64,000 bases of DNA from Apophysomyces variabilis (Eukaryota; Mucoromycota; Mucoromycetes; Mucorales; Mucoraceae): contig MZZL01000409.1 in assembly GCA_002749535.1 (NCBI GenBank), forward strand, positions 1,733,527 to 1,797,526, written 5' to 3'. The notes below the pieces were generated by a model. That model was given only the letters and a program-made list of their open reading frames with translations, was not told where the DNA came from and made no database searches. The translations under genes and the position numbers were made by a program. Positions 24,056 to 36,491 of the stretch are shown one piece after another (positions within the stretch are counted from its first letter, which is position 1; every line of letters starts with the position of its first letter).

Positions 24056-25299
24056 GTTTTGTTAGTTCAGTTTATGTACATCTCATTCAACGGGAATTCA
24101 CCTCAAACAACGAAAATATTGTTATCATAAGAGAAAGAGCAGTGTAACAATTTCAGTTGTCAATTGGTGAAGTCAGTTCGGCATGATGATCTTGTAACTA
24201 GTCTATTTTTAGATGAGCAACTCTGACTGGATAAACATTTGAACAAAGAAGTTTCAGGTCTTTTATGTATAGTCATTTGAGGAGGAAACTGAAAATGCAT
24301 AAAAGCCAAGGCACAGGACAGCAGAAAATGTTATAATCATTCGTAGGATCAGCTGCAAATGAACCAACAATTAATCTCTGGTCGACTCCAGCTACGAACT
24401 TTCTTCTAATAGTATCAGGTTATGGTATTCAAGACCATGATTAACCTTCATGACTCTGACATTGTATTCAGATCATTGAGTTAGAGTACCGGTGCCTGTC
24501 TGAGATATAATTACCAAATCATTAACACATGAACTTGTCTGATTCATCCCTGCTGTATTATCTCACGATCGTAGTTCTTATCATATCTATTCAGATATGG
24601 AATATACCAAGTATTGTACTAAAGTATCAACCATATTTTAGCCTGGTTATCACTCTACTGTTGTCCATTCTATCAGAATTCGACAGAAGAGATGATTTCC
24701 CTCTGGATCTCACTCCGCTTGAGTCTCAGGACTGAGGGAATACCCACTCGGTATTTCAGGAAGTGAAATGCGCTGTGACTGTTCCTAGTGATCACGGCGT
24801 GAAGATTGTCGTTTGAGAGCTTCCAGCTTTTTGTGGCCTAATTTGAATGTAGGAAGATTCTACCTGAGGAATCCTTAAACTTGTGTTCATTCTCAACGTA
24901 TGATTGTTTTCCGATCATTTAGTTTCACTTTGTCATATAACAAGAACACGATGTTCCAAAAACTGTTGTCTCAGAGGAAGCTAGACAAGAGGAGTCCTGT
25001 TCCAAGTTGATGAATGGCTATACTTCGATACGATAAGGGCATGTTCTAGTGATCAACGCTTTTGCGGAGAAAACGAGGACAAGAAGTGGTCGGTCGTCTC
25101 TTTCAAAGATTATCTTTGAACATCTGGATCATCTCAATCAAGCTTAGCGTTGTTTGAAATATCTCATCGCAGTTGCCATTTTTGGTTCATTCATCAAAGC
25201 ATATATGAATGTACAGGTTTGAGAGGGTTTCGTCTGCTTCTAATCTCTTTTCATCCCCTTGTTTTTCTTTTCTTATATTATTTCACCCTTCATTTCATT
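24056..25299. other. intergenic between divergent Fanzor-like gene and LYS2
   Basis: 1.2 kb with dense stops. The open frame 24529-24735 encodes only hydrophobic, low-information sequence and is not accepted. The last 150 bp are pyrimidine-rich LYS2 leader. It contains a TTTGAGGAGGAAA segment near 24278 similar to one near 19261 in the other flank, in the same orientation; this is too short to call a repeat. Confidence 0.45.
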
Positions 25300-28200
25300 A
25301 TGGTGAACACATCTTTAACGAATGCTAACCGTAGCGAGCATTTGAAACAATGGAAATCTCGTCTGCATAATTTGTCCGACTTACTTGTGCCGACAGATTA
25401 TCCTCGACCATTGCCTCCCAAGACAGTAGAGAACGTGGAAGCTTATGAGCTGTCCGAACAAACGCTGTTCAGCGTTCTACAACTTACAATGACTTCATCC
25501 GATATTCGACCTACTGCATTTTCTGTTCTGCTTGCTGCGTTTGCAGTACTGCTTCAACGCTACACAGGGGATGAGGAATTCGCGGTAGGATCCTCTTCTT
25601 CATCTGGCAATCCTCTTCCTCTATGCCTGCAAGTCAATCCTAACAGCACATTTAATGAGATTGTGTCGATGGTTCACCAGGTAAAAGAAAGAGCGCATGA
25701 TGATGCCGGCAGTGATAGGAGGTTAATTGGTGTGTTTAGGTGGAAGCGGATGCTTTGGCACAGGAAGTTCCGTTTGAGCAACTGGTCGAGATCATGGATG
25801 CTGGAGTGGATCCAGAATCTCGTAGACCGCTTTTCCGTGTACGCTTTTACAACGAAACAGACACACCGTCGCCGGCGCAGTTATCCTACACATCCGCAAG
25901 CTCAGATTTGACCATCTTCATTACTTCTCCAACACAATCCACATCCCTGCGAGCATCGGTTCTGCGGCCTATTTCCATCCGCGTGGTGTACAACCAAATT
26001 CTATTCTCTCCACTGCGCATCCAATATATTCTTGACCAATTAACCACGGTTCTCGAGACCGCAGCCAAGTCTCAAGATCTGGCAGTAGGAAAGATTCCCT
26101 TGTCTGATGTCGGTTCTGCAAACTCGCCTTTACCAGACCCCACTACTGACCTCCACTGGTCTTTGTGGCGAGGCGCGATCAGCGATATTTTTGCAGCCAA
26201 CGCCAAGAAGCATCCAGAGCGACCTTGCGTTGTAGAATCATTAGATGATGGGTCCACCGTCACTTACAACTACCGGCATATCCACCAAGCATCTAACCTG
26301 GTAGCACATTATCTCCTTGGCAATGGAGTGCAGCGAGAGGATGTTGTGATTATTTATGCGTACCGTGGCGTTGATCTAGTGGTGGCGATCATGGGTGTAT
26401 TGAAGGCTGGAGCAACATTCAGTGTCATTGGTGAGTTCATTCAAAGTCCATTTCCCTAAAACAGAGAGAAACTAAAATCCTTTTGCCTTTCTTCAAGACC
26501 CCGCTTATCCCCCCGCGAGACAAGAAATCTATCTGTCTGTTGCTAAGCCGCGTGGTCTTATTGTTATCAGCCGGGCTGGACATATTGCAGAATCTGTACG
26601 AGAATACATTAAGTCTGAGCAGAATGTTGTCTGCGAAATCCCAGGTCTACAGATGAATAGAGAAGGTGGAGTTAGTGGTGGACAATTACCAGGTTCTTCC
26701 ACGGATGTGTTGGACTCATTGGCACACCTCGCTGGAGAAGATACGGGTATTGTTATTGGACCTGACAGCATCGGTACACTGAGCTTCACCAGTGGTAGCA
26801 CGGGTATCCCCAAGGGTAAGTATTTTCTACATGGATTGAGTAACCAAGTATTGAATCTGACAATCCTTTTTCTTCTTTCAGGTGTAAGAGGACGCCACTT
26901 TTCATTGACGCACTTCTATCCTTGGATGGCAGAGACTTTTGGCATTTCTAGTGAAGATAGATTCACCATGTTATCCGGTATTGCGCACGATCCCATCCAG
27001 CGTGATATCTTCACTCCACTCTTTTTCGGTGCACAATTGCATGTGCCTACAGCTGAGGACATTGGCATTCCAGGAAAGCTCGCTGAATGGATGGAACGTT
27101 CTCAGGTCACGATCACTCACCTTACTCCAGCGATGGGTCAACTGCTTTCCTCCCACGCACAGACCGAGATTTCTGCTCTTCGTAATGCTTTTTTTGTTGG
27201 TGACATCCTTACCAAGCGTGATGCTGCCCGTATTCAGAAGTTCGCACCCAATGTGGCGGTTATCAACATGTATGGTACAACCGAGACCCAACGATCCGTA
27301 TCCTACTATGTTGTTCCTTCACGCGCCAGTCATCCTGCCTTCTTGAGTTCTCAAAAGGAGGTGATCCCGGCTGGAAAAGGAATGGTGAACGTCCAGCTTC
27401 TCGTTGTCAATCGACATGACCGAACCAAAATGTGCGGCGTGGGCGAAATCGGCGAAATCTATGTTCGTGCGCCTGGTCTGTCTGAAGGTTATCTCGAACT
27501 ACCAGATGCCACAAACGAGAAGTTCATTCTCAATTGGTTCGTCCAAAACCCTACAAGCGACGACGGCGAGATTGAATCAGTGGTAAATGGCAACGACTGG
27601 CATGCGTTTTGGAAGGGAAAGCGAGACCGTATGTACCGATCAGGCGATTTGGGCCGTTACCGTCCAGATGGCAACGTTGAGTGTACTGGTCGGGCGGATG
27701 ATCAGATCAAGATCCGTGGATTCCGTATCGAATTGGGCGAAATCGACACCCACTTGTCGCAACATCCTTTGATCCGAGAAAATGTGACCCTGGTGCGTCG
27801 CGATAAATATGAAGAACAAACCTTGGTAGCCTACTTCGTGCCTGTTCAAGACATTGATTCTGGCTTTGTCAGCGCAAGTGAAGAGTATGAGGAGAATGAA
27901 AACCCTTCAGAGGTCAAATCTCGTCGTAGATACCGCGAATTGATCAAAAACATACGCGATTATCTCAAGAAAAAGCTGCCTGTATATGCAATTCCTGCTG
28001 TCTTTGTGCCTCTGGTCCGCATGCCACTCACACCCAACGGTAAAGTCGATAAGAATGCATTGCCTTTCCCGGATACCGCTCAATTCCAGGCCAAGTCTAC
28101 CCCTCAATCGACAAAGCTTCCTGAGATGACTCCGAATGAAAAGAAGATACATGATATCTGGCAAAAACTCCTTCCATCCCCTGAGCCTGTCATTGGTCTA

Positions 28201-29709
28201 GAAGAGAACTTCTTCGATCTAGGTGGTCATTCCTTGATTGCCACCAGACTCATTTTTGAGATACGACAGACATTCCAAGTGGAAGCACCACTAGGTCTCG
28301 TTTTTGCGGAGCCAACCATTAGTGGATTAGCACGCGAAGTATCCAAACTTCAAGAGGGTGATTTGCTATTGGCAGAGCAGCAAGTGGAAACCAAGGAACA
28401 AAAGGCCGAACAGCAAAAGCAAGTAGTCGATTACAGTGCCGATGTGGAGCCATTGGCTGCGGAATTCCTTCAGAACGCTTACGAACCTTTGGTTCCAAGC
28501 GAAGGCGAGCGTGTTTTCGTTCTTACAGGTGCTACAGGTTTCCTTGGCGCATTTATCCTTAAGAAGATTCTTGAACGTCCTCAGACCAGAGTCATTTGCA
28601 TTGTCCGAGCCACGGACAACAAGGCAGCCTATGATCGAGTGAAGCAAGCGGCCATTGGCCAGTTGGTCTGGCAGGAAGCCTGGGAAACTGACAAGCGTGT
28701 CGAAGCTGTCTGTGGTGATCTGGGAAGCGAACGACTTGGTCTATCCACGAGCGACTGGCAGCGTTTGGTCAGCGAGTCCCATAGCGTGATACATAATGGC
28801 GCACTTGTTCATTGGGTCTATCCTTATCAGAAACTTCGGGCACCGAATGTACTGGGTACTCTCTGGGCTATGCGATTGGCATCAGAGGCAAAGCAAAAGT
28901 CTTTCCACTTTGTTTCTTCTACCTCGGTCCTGGATACGCCGCACTATGTTGAGCTCGGTGAACGTCAGAGCGTCCTAGAGAGCGACACTCTGGAAGGATC
29001 ACGTACAGGTCTGGATTCAGGCTATGGCCAAAGTAAATGGGTTGCCGAACGTTTGATCATGGAGGCCAGAAAGCGCGGCTTGCCTGCTACGATCATAAGA
29101 CCAGGTTATATTCTGGGAGATTCCACGACAGGCGTGACCAACACGGACGATTTCATCTGGCGGTTGCTCAAGGGCTGTATCGAACTTGGTTACATTCCGT
29201 CAATATCGAACAACGTCAATCTCTGCTCGGTGGACTATGTTGCCTCAGTGGTGGCATCTGCAGCACTCTATGACAAGGAATCCTGCAACGTGGGTGTCTT
29301 CCAGGTTACACATCCTGCCAACTTCTCCTTCAATCAGCTGTTTGGCACATTATCAACTTTCGGCTACCTATGCCAGCAGACCGAATACATTGATTGGCGT
29401 AATAAGCTAATGGAGTACACACTGCAGTCTCAAAACCATTCTCTATTCCCTTTGCTTCACTTCGTTCTCGATGATTTGCCAACTTCTACTAAAAGCGCGC
29501 AACTGGATGACCGGAACACGCAGCACCTTTTGGCTAAAGACAATATCCAGTGCCCACTGATGGGCGATGATCTTCTTGGTCTTTATTTTGCTTATCTTAT
29601 CAAGGTCGGATTTCTTCCCCAACCTTCTGTGGCTCCACCGGCCGCAAAAGCCTTGCCAACATTAGACGTCGCTGTGACCCTTCTGAAGCGCAGTACTGCT
29701 CAACAGTAA
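25300..29709 (+). CDS. LYS2: alpha-aminoadipate reductase (Lys2)
   Basis: Large subunit of the fungal lysine pathway enzyme, reducing alpha-aminoadipate to the semialdehyde with ATP and NADPH after loading on a phosphopantetheine arm. The 1405-aa product has an N-terminal condensation-like segment, an adenylation domain (SFTSGSTGIPKG loop, NMYGTTETQRSVSYY, YRSGDLGRY, GRADDQIKIRGFRIELGEI), a carrier domain with FFDLGGHSLIATRL (Ser attachment site), and a thioester reductase domain starting VLTGATGFLGAFILKKIL with YGQSKWVAE downstream. Exons: 25300-25680, 25740-26430, 26498-26815, 26882-29709. Length and order match the family. The carrier must be activated by a Lys5-type transferase, not seen here. 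Confidence 0.97.
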
Positions 29710-29818
29710 AATTATGATATAGAATGATTAATTTCTTTCCTTCCTTGTACATTTTGCCATAACTTTTTTTCATGTTCATTTCCAATTAAAGATTAAACAA
29801 GTACGGTGTAATTTTTTT

Positions 29819-30631
29819 TCATAGCTTTTCAATATGCTCTAATACATATTCATTCTGTTTTGAGGCGTTGTTGATCCAACTAAGGTAGACATTCCACAGA
29901 ATACCCAGACTGCTGACGAATGGTACACGGTATTGTACAGGCATGAATTTAAAGTTGATGAGTTGCACCAACGGCCAGATCTTGTAATTCGCGGTTAGGG
30001 CAGGAATAAAGGCGTCGCGGAATTTCTCTTCGATCCCTCTCCATTTACCCGTTTCTGCATACCCCATAACGGTAAAAAACAAGGTCAGACCAGCAGGGGC
30101 AAATGTTGTCTGGTCTGTGATCTGTACGTATATGGTTAGAAAAACAAAAGATATCCGAATCCAAAATTTCAAGACCATGCATTGGATGCATGCATGTTTC
30201 CATGTGTATACGTCAAATGATGCTAAATTTACCATTCTCTTGATTGCCACAATATCTCTTTTCCGTTTGCCATGGAGACTATTTCCTTGTGGCATAGGAA
30301 AAAGCGTGTCCAGAAACATATACCATCTACCAGCGATGGGGGCAACGCAAAAGTTGTACAGTGCAAATCGCATGGTTCGTGTGGCATCCCATGAGGGTGA
30401 TGGCGGAGCCCATAGCTCCTTATGTTTTTGTAGGCTCTCCGGTAACCTATCCTTAAGATGCAATGAATGGCTGTCGTCAACCGATGATTTCCGGTCGTCT
30501 ATATAGGTGATACTCTGAGCTACAACATCGCTCACAATGCCGAGAATGCCGTTTGTAACACAAAGAGTAAGAAACGGCCGTCTATCGTATGATCGATCAT
30601 AGAATGTTTTTAAGGCCGTTCGTAAGCTCAT
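29819..30631 (-). CDS. Mpv17/PMP22-family membrane protein
   Basis: Small polytopic protein family of peroxisomes, mitochondria (Sym1) or vacuole. The 233-aa product begins MSLRTALKTFYDRSYDRRP, contains LCVTNGILGIVSDVVAQ, MRFALYNFCVAPIAGRWYMFLD, and the family C-terminal signature (AFIPALTANYKIWPLVQLIN then NFKFMPVQYRVPFVSSLGILWNVYLSW). Exons 30631-30233 and 30121-29819. The 111-nt intron is a multiple of three and has no stop, so an unspliced frame reads through; it was identified because it breaks the family between AIKRM and ITDQTTFAPAG. The subcellular location cannot be decided. It is convergent with LYS2, with about 110 bp between them. Confidence 0.88.
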   Translation of the reverse strand: MSLRTALKTFYDRSYDRRPFLTLCVTNGILGIVSDVVAQSITYIDDRKSSVDDSHSLHLKDRLPESLQKHKELWAPPSPSWDATRTMRFALYNFCVAPIAGRWYMFLDTLFPMPQGNSLHGKRKRDIVAIKRMVNLASFDVYTWKHACIQCMVLKFWIRISFVFLTIYVQITDQTTFAPAGLTLFFTVMGYAETGKWRGIEEKFRDAFIPALTANYKIWPLVQLINFKFMPVQYRVPFVSSLGILWNVYLSWINNASKQNEYVLEHIEKL

Positions 30632-31704
30632 TGTGCATATGTTTATATAATTAATAGATAAAAGGAAAAGAGCACAAACAAAAGGAAAGAAAAAAGAAAG
30701 GGAGCAGAGAAACAGAGGTTGGGAGAAACTTCTCTGAGCAATATGTAGTCACACACGTCAATTCGCCTTGTTGCTGCCGGTTTCCATGAACCCAAAAGTC
30801 CGCAACTGCGTCTACCAAAAAAAGGACCTTCTGTTTCAAGCCAATCGCCTACATGGGGGGAGCGTAGTTTCTTGTTTCAACAGGCAGTTCTCGGAATGAC
30901 GCCGAGTTTATCATAGAGCCAGACGCTTCATGTTGTTTACCTTACCTAAACCAACCCATTCTGTTCTTGTTGTTCTTATCTTATGCAGAAAAGCCTTATC
31001 ATGCAAGACTTGTTGCTAATAGATACATTCCAAATACGCATCATGTCATAGGTTACACTTGTCAAAATATAGAATATCACCCTTTCCATAACACACTGCG
31101 AAATGTTTAAAAAACATGAATATTGACAATGTACTCTATGACAGTTATTGCATGCCTAAAAGCAAAAGAAAAGTAAGGAGAGATCACAGAAACTACATTT
31201 ATCCAGATAATAAGATTCAATTCAAGAAAAGGAATAAGGATGGGCTGTATAAGTTAAGTTTCGCTGCGCGTTCATGATGTTCTATTCATTTGACGAGAAC
31301 GGGGATGTCTTTACTCGCTGCTCGTTCTTTCAGCCCAGTGTGATAGTGCGTCCAAACACACGAGTAAGTGTCCTTTAGTCGTAGGGTATATCAAGATTTT
31401 GGGCTTGTGTCGTGTTGTCGTGTATCAGCCTTCAACTATAGCTAATGGTCTGTTTACTAGTATTTCCAGATACATCGTATAATGTTCCCCATAAATCGAA
31501 TATTTTGAGATAGAAAGTGAGAAAAGATTGCCTCTCATTTATCGCTTGACTTGTGAAGTTTAATCTGACAATGGCTAAAGGTTCAGTTACGGAGAAGTTG
31601 ACCATCCAATCGTTTTTCGTTAAATTACGTGACTTTGAGTGGGTGCGAATCATTCACATCCCCAGTCATCATCGCCCTGGCCGTGCACGCGAACCACTTT
31701 ACCA
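30632..31704. other. intergenic, divergent promoters
   Basis: 1.07 kb between the Mpv17-family gene (minus) and the NDUFB9-like gene (plus). No coding frame with family features. A long leader or a 5' UTR exon for the complex I subunit is possible. Confidence 0.5.
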
Positions 31705-32070
31705 ATGTCGACCGCCGCTGCAACTTCAACTGCATTTAAGAATGCCCATCGACTCCACGTCCAGTCTCTCTACAAGCGTTCTTTAAAACTGTCTTTGGAC
31801 TGGTATATCCAACGTGATTTGTGGCGTCAGAAGGCTTTGCATATTCGTGCGCAATTCGAAGCGAACAAGCACGTTACGAATCCCAAAGAACTTCAGGCCC
31901 TTTTGAAGCAAACAGAAAAGACACTTCAGGAATGGGCTCATCCTGATCCCTACAAACGTAATGCAATAAAACTCACCGAGAATGAACAACTGACTCGTTT
32001 GTTTTTTGTAGTCCCTCTTGGCCCTGAAGGAACAAAATGGGAAAGAAACCTTCCTCCCATTATGCATTAA
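31705..32070 (+). CDS. mitochondrial complex I LYR subunit NDUFB9/B22-like
   Basis: Accessory subunit of NADH:ubiquinone oxidoreductase, inner-membrane arm, LYR-type three-helix fold. The 103-aa product has the family start (AHRLHVQSLYKRSLKLSLDW), a central VTNPKELQALLKQTEKTLQE, and the conserved C-terminal HPDPYKLPLGPEGTKWERN. Exons 31705-31957 and 32012-32070. The intron is 54 nt, a multiple of three and stop-free; splicing restores the expected DPY-x-P-x-GPEGTKWERN junction. The ATG at 31705 begins MSTAAATSTAFKNAHRLH; longer upstream frames use non-ATG starts and were not taken. Confidence 0.88.
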   Translation: MSTAAATSTAFKNAHRLHVQSLYKRSLKLSLDWYIQRDLWRQKALHIRAQFEANKHVTNPKELQALLKQTEKTLQEWAHPDPYKRNAIKLTENEQLTRLFFVVPLGPEGTKWERNLPPIMH

Positions 32071-32507
32071 CATCTCGACAGGTTTATTAGATACGGACTA
32101 TTTGACTATTCTTTCCCTCCGAGAATTTTGTCTAGTCCTTCAGATAAACATAGAACATTGATAAAGTAACATAAAATGGAGTATTTCGATGGTGCGTCCC
32201 TGAATTTACTGTTTCATATCTTACTCTCATTTCCAGTCTTTTCTCGGGACAAAGATGCATTTGGCGAGATATCACTGTCCTTTTCTCGACTGGTTTATTG
32301 TTTTAAAAGTCATTTAATGAGATTCTATGGCTATAATGAGTCAAAAGCAGTCTGATCAGTAATGTTATCTATCCAAAAAAAAGATGCACCAACTTGAAAA
32401 ACAGGCCCAAAAAAAATTTTCATCCAATCAAATCATCTCCTCAGGCCATTTAACGCTGTGGGGTCCTCTCACTGGGCTTTTTTCCTTTACCACTTCCCCT
32501 CTTTACC
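32071..32507. other. SAH1 promoter region
   Basis: 437 bp between two genes on the same strand; 3' UTR of the complex I gene and promoter/leader of SAH1, ending in a pyrimidine-rich stretch before ACCATGG. No other feature seen. Confidence 0.6.
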
Positions 32508-34039
<1,532 letters not shown>

Positions 34040-34712
34040 ATGCACCTTGTAATATAGCAATGTATTGACGCTTGTTCTATATTTGTAATATCCTGAAAAT
34101 ATATGAAAAAGTTTGTCTTTTTGTCCCAAATCAACTGATCTCCTTCACCCTCTAAACATAATCAAAATAAGAAAACGTGATCCGACCGCACTTCACATTT
34201 TCCTGTTTTCAGGGAGCAGTCAAGGAAAAGAGTTACATTGACTTTTTATCGTTAGTTTGTAATTTTATATTATTGCCGTCATATAAATGGCATGCATAGT
34301 AACTGCATCCTCGTGTAGGAGCATATGAAAAAACTACAACAGAATACCTGTAGAATGCGATGGAATGCAAGCTGTCAACACCAGCTGCAAGTGGCTAAAG
34401 GCAAGATATATAATGATAAAGTAGAATACATCACTTTCAAGCAATTGAACACGCTTTATGTTTCTCCTAGGTTTGAGGAGCTCAATTTTTCTTTCTTCTG
34501 TAGGAGTCTAATACCGATAAGTATCTTGTAAAAGCGGGGTATGATTAATGCTGATCTTATGTTTTATTTTTTATTTCGAATATTGCTCCTCGCGTTTTTA
34601 ATACCATCATCGTTAGTATAAAGTTTTTTCCAATGCAATAAATAAAAATCAAAGGTATAAAAGAAGCGTACTGGTAATTGTTACTTCTTCTTTTGTAAAA
34701 GATCGTAGAAGA
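34040..34712. other. intergenic, no gene seen
   Basis: 673 bp, AT-rich, holding the SAH1 3' UTR and the promoter of the KRE9-like gene. The open frame 34325-34531 has no recognisable features. Confidence 0.5.
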
Positions 34713-35682
34713 ATGAAGGTAAACTGTCGATCTTGCCTTAGAACCTCTTTTTCTGTCTAATGATTAAGCCTTCAAATTCTGCAGATAACTTTCCACTCTA
34801 TTCTTAGCGTGATCGCTTTTACTACTACTGTGTATGCTGATCTCAGCTATTTCAGCAAGCCTCAGGCTGACCAGATCTTTTCCCCTGGTTCGGCCATCGA
34901 GTTCCAGATCGATGATATGCCTAATGAAGACGATGCTGTTCTTCGGGCTAATTTATACACTGAGAAGGGCAGGTGAATATACATGCTCGATTATGATATT
35001 TTATTTTACTAGGCTTAACACTGTTTTCAGATTCGTGAGCCTCGTCCGAGAATGGAAGAGCGAGGATATTCCGGAATCTTGTTCCTTTTTCTGGCAGATT
35101 CCCGGTAACTTCACCGCTGGCCGCTATTTTGTTGAGCTCGATCAGACAGCTACCGAGAAGGATGATATGAATTGTAAAGATGATAAGGATCATGACGATG
35201 GGGAGGAAGAGGAGGAAGATGATGAAGACGAAGACGAAGACGATGACGACGATAATGATAAGGAAGAAGATGGTGAGAGAGTAATGAGCCATGTATTTGT
35301 GATACAAGCCTCGGTCACACCCACCAGTAACGTTACTGGCACCACAACTGGCACTACAACTAGTTCTATTACTCGCACTAGCAGCAGCAGCAAAACGGGT
35401 GGCCACAGGCCATCAGATGACACAAACGAAAGAACAAGCAAAGGAACAAGCGAAAAAACAAGCGAAACCACAAGCAGTAAAACAGTCCCTTTCAGGACAG
35501 TGGATGATTCCATGTACGACAACACCTTCGACACAGCTAGAATTCCACTTCTTGCAAAACTTGCTTCAACTTCCAAGTCTAAATCTTCTTCTAGAACAGC
35601 AACAATGGCTAGTTCGCGAAAGAAGATCGTTGACAAGAGAACTGCACAGCCAAATTATTCTCTTCGAAGAAGATTCTACTAA
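34713..35682 (+). CDS. secreted KRE9/KNH-like (Ser-Thr-rich) cell-wall protein with acidic tract
   Basis: The Kre9/Knh1 N-terminal domain is found in secreted or GPI-anchored fungal wall proteins. Splicing ATG-AAG (34713-34718, 6 nt) to 34785-34972 and 35031-35682 gives 281 aa with a signal peptide MKITFHSILSVIAFTTTVYA. The domain follows: LSYFSKPQADQIFSPGSAIE, then the Trp in REWKSED, CSFFWQIPGNFTAGRYFVELD, and HVFVIQASV. Inserted between the last strands is an almost pure Glu/Asp run of about 35 residues (35197-35280). The tail is Ser/Thr/Lys-rich and basic and lacks an obvious GPI signal, so it is probably soluble. A frame without the first intron would lose the signal peptide. Confidence 0.72.
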
Positions 35683-36491
35683 AGTTTTTTTTTGTTGTGA
35701 CTAAATGACCTCAATTCTATGCATCAAATTATTGGTTTTGTCATTGGATGTACTTAGCAATCTTAGGGAGAAGCTAGACATCAATTTCAGATATTTTAAA
35801 GAGATCGTCTGCCAACATGTAATCAGCACCATAAGATGGTAGGGAAAATCTCACGCACAGAACGTACATGGCTTATGCTAAAAGTTAAAAAGGGGTACAC
35901 CTGACTGATTAATGAACAGAGGGTGTGCAAAAAAAATTGTAAAATGACCCATATGTTCAACCAAAATGCACAGCTGACAATTATTCATCTGCACGTGGTG
36001 ATGAAAATCCTTGTTGATGGTGTCACTTTAACTACCCTGTTGATATCTATCGTTTTCAAACAACGATGAATCGTTGGCGCTAGAGTATATTAGAGAGAGG
36101 GCGGGGGAGGCAAAAGCAGAAGGAAAATATTCTATTTCTCCTCTCCAGGGAAAAGATGCATTGACAATGAACATGTGGGCGACACAGACGTAAGAAAGCC
36201 AAAAAAAAAAAAAGAGAAATACACATACAGTTGAGTTGTGTCCCAAACAAGGCAAACAAAAAACAAGCATCGCTTATCATGAAGTGCGCATGCGAGTTCT
36301 TGTGACATAGAAGGAAGATATATTTTGGTCCTTTTTTTTTTGTTTTGTTTCGTTTCATTCTAGTTTGTGTTTCGTCTTTGCCGAATGACGGGCATTGGCC
36401 CTTTTTGAGTTTTCATCTCGCGCGATTTTCCCCTCCTTTTACACTTGTTCCTTTTTCCTTTGTTTTCCTTTACTGGCCTTGACATATCACC
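35683..36491. other. intergenic, no gene seen
   Basis: 809 bp with a 12-13 nt A run near 36197 and T-rich stretches near 36330-36360. Reverse-strand frames in this region are low-complexity Phe/Leu strings and not credible. It contains the promoter of the following gene. Confidence 0.5.

Noticed and set aside
24529..24735. 68-codon hydrophobic frame between the Fanzor-like gene and LYS2
   Set aside because: AT-rich Leu/Ile string with no context, no homologous pattern and no splice partners.
35190..35636. Antisense frame rich in Ser/Leu/Val opposite the KRE9-like gene
   Set aside because: It is the complement of the acidic GAA/GAT tract; low-complexity poly-Ser tail.
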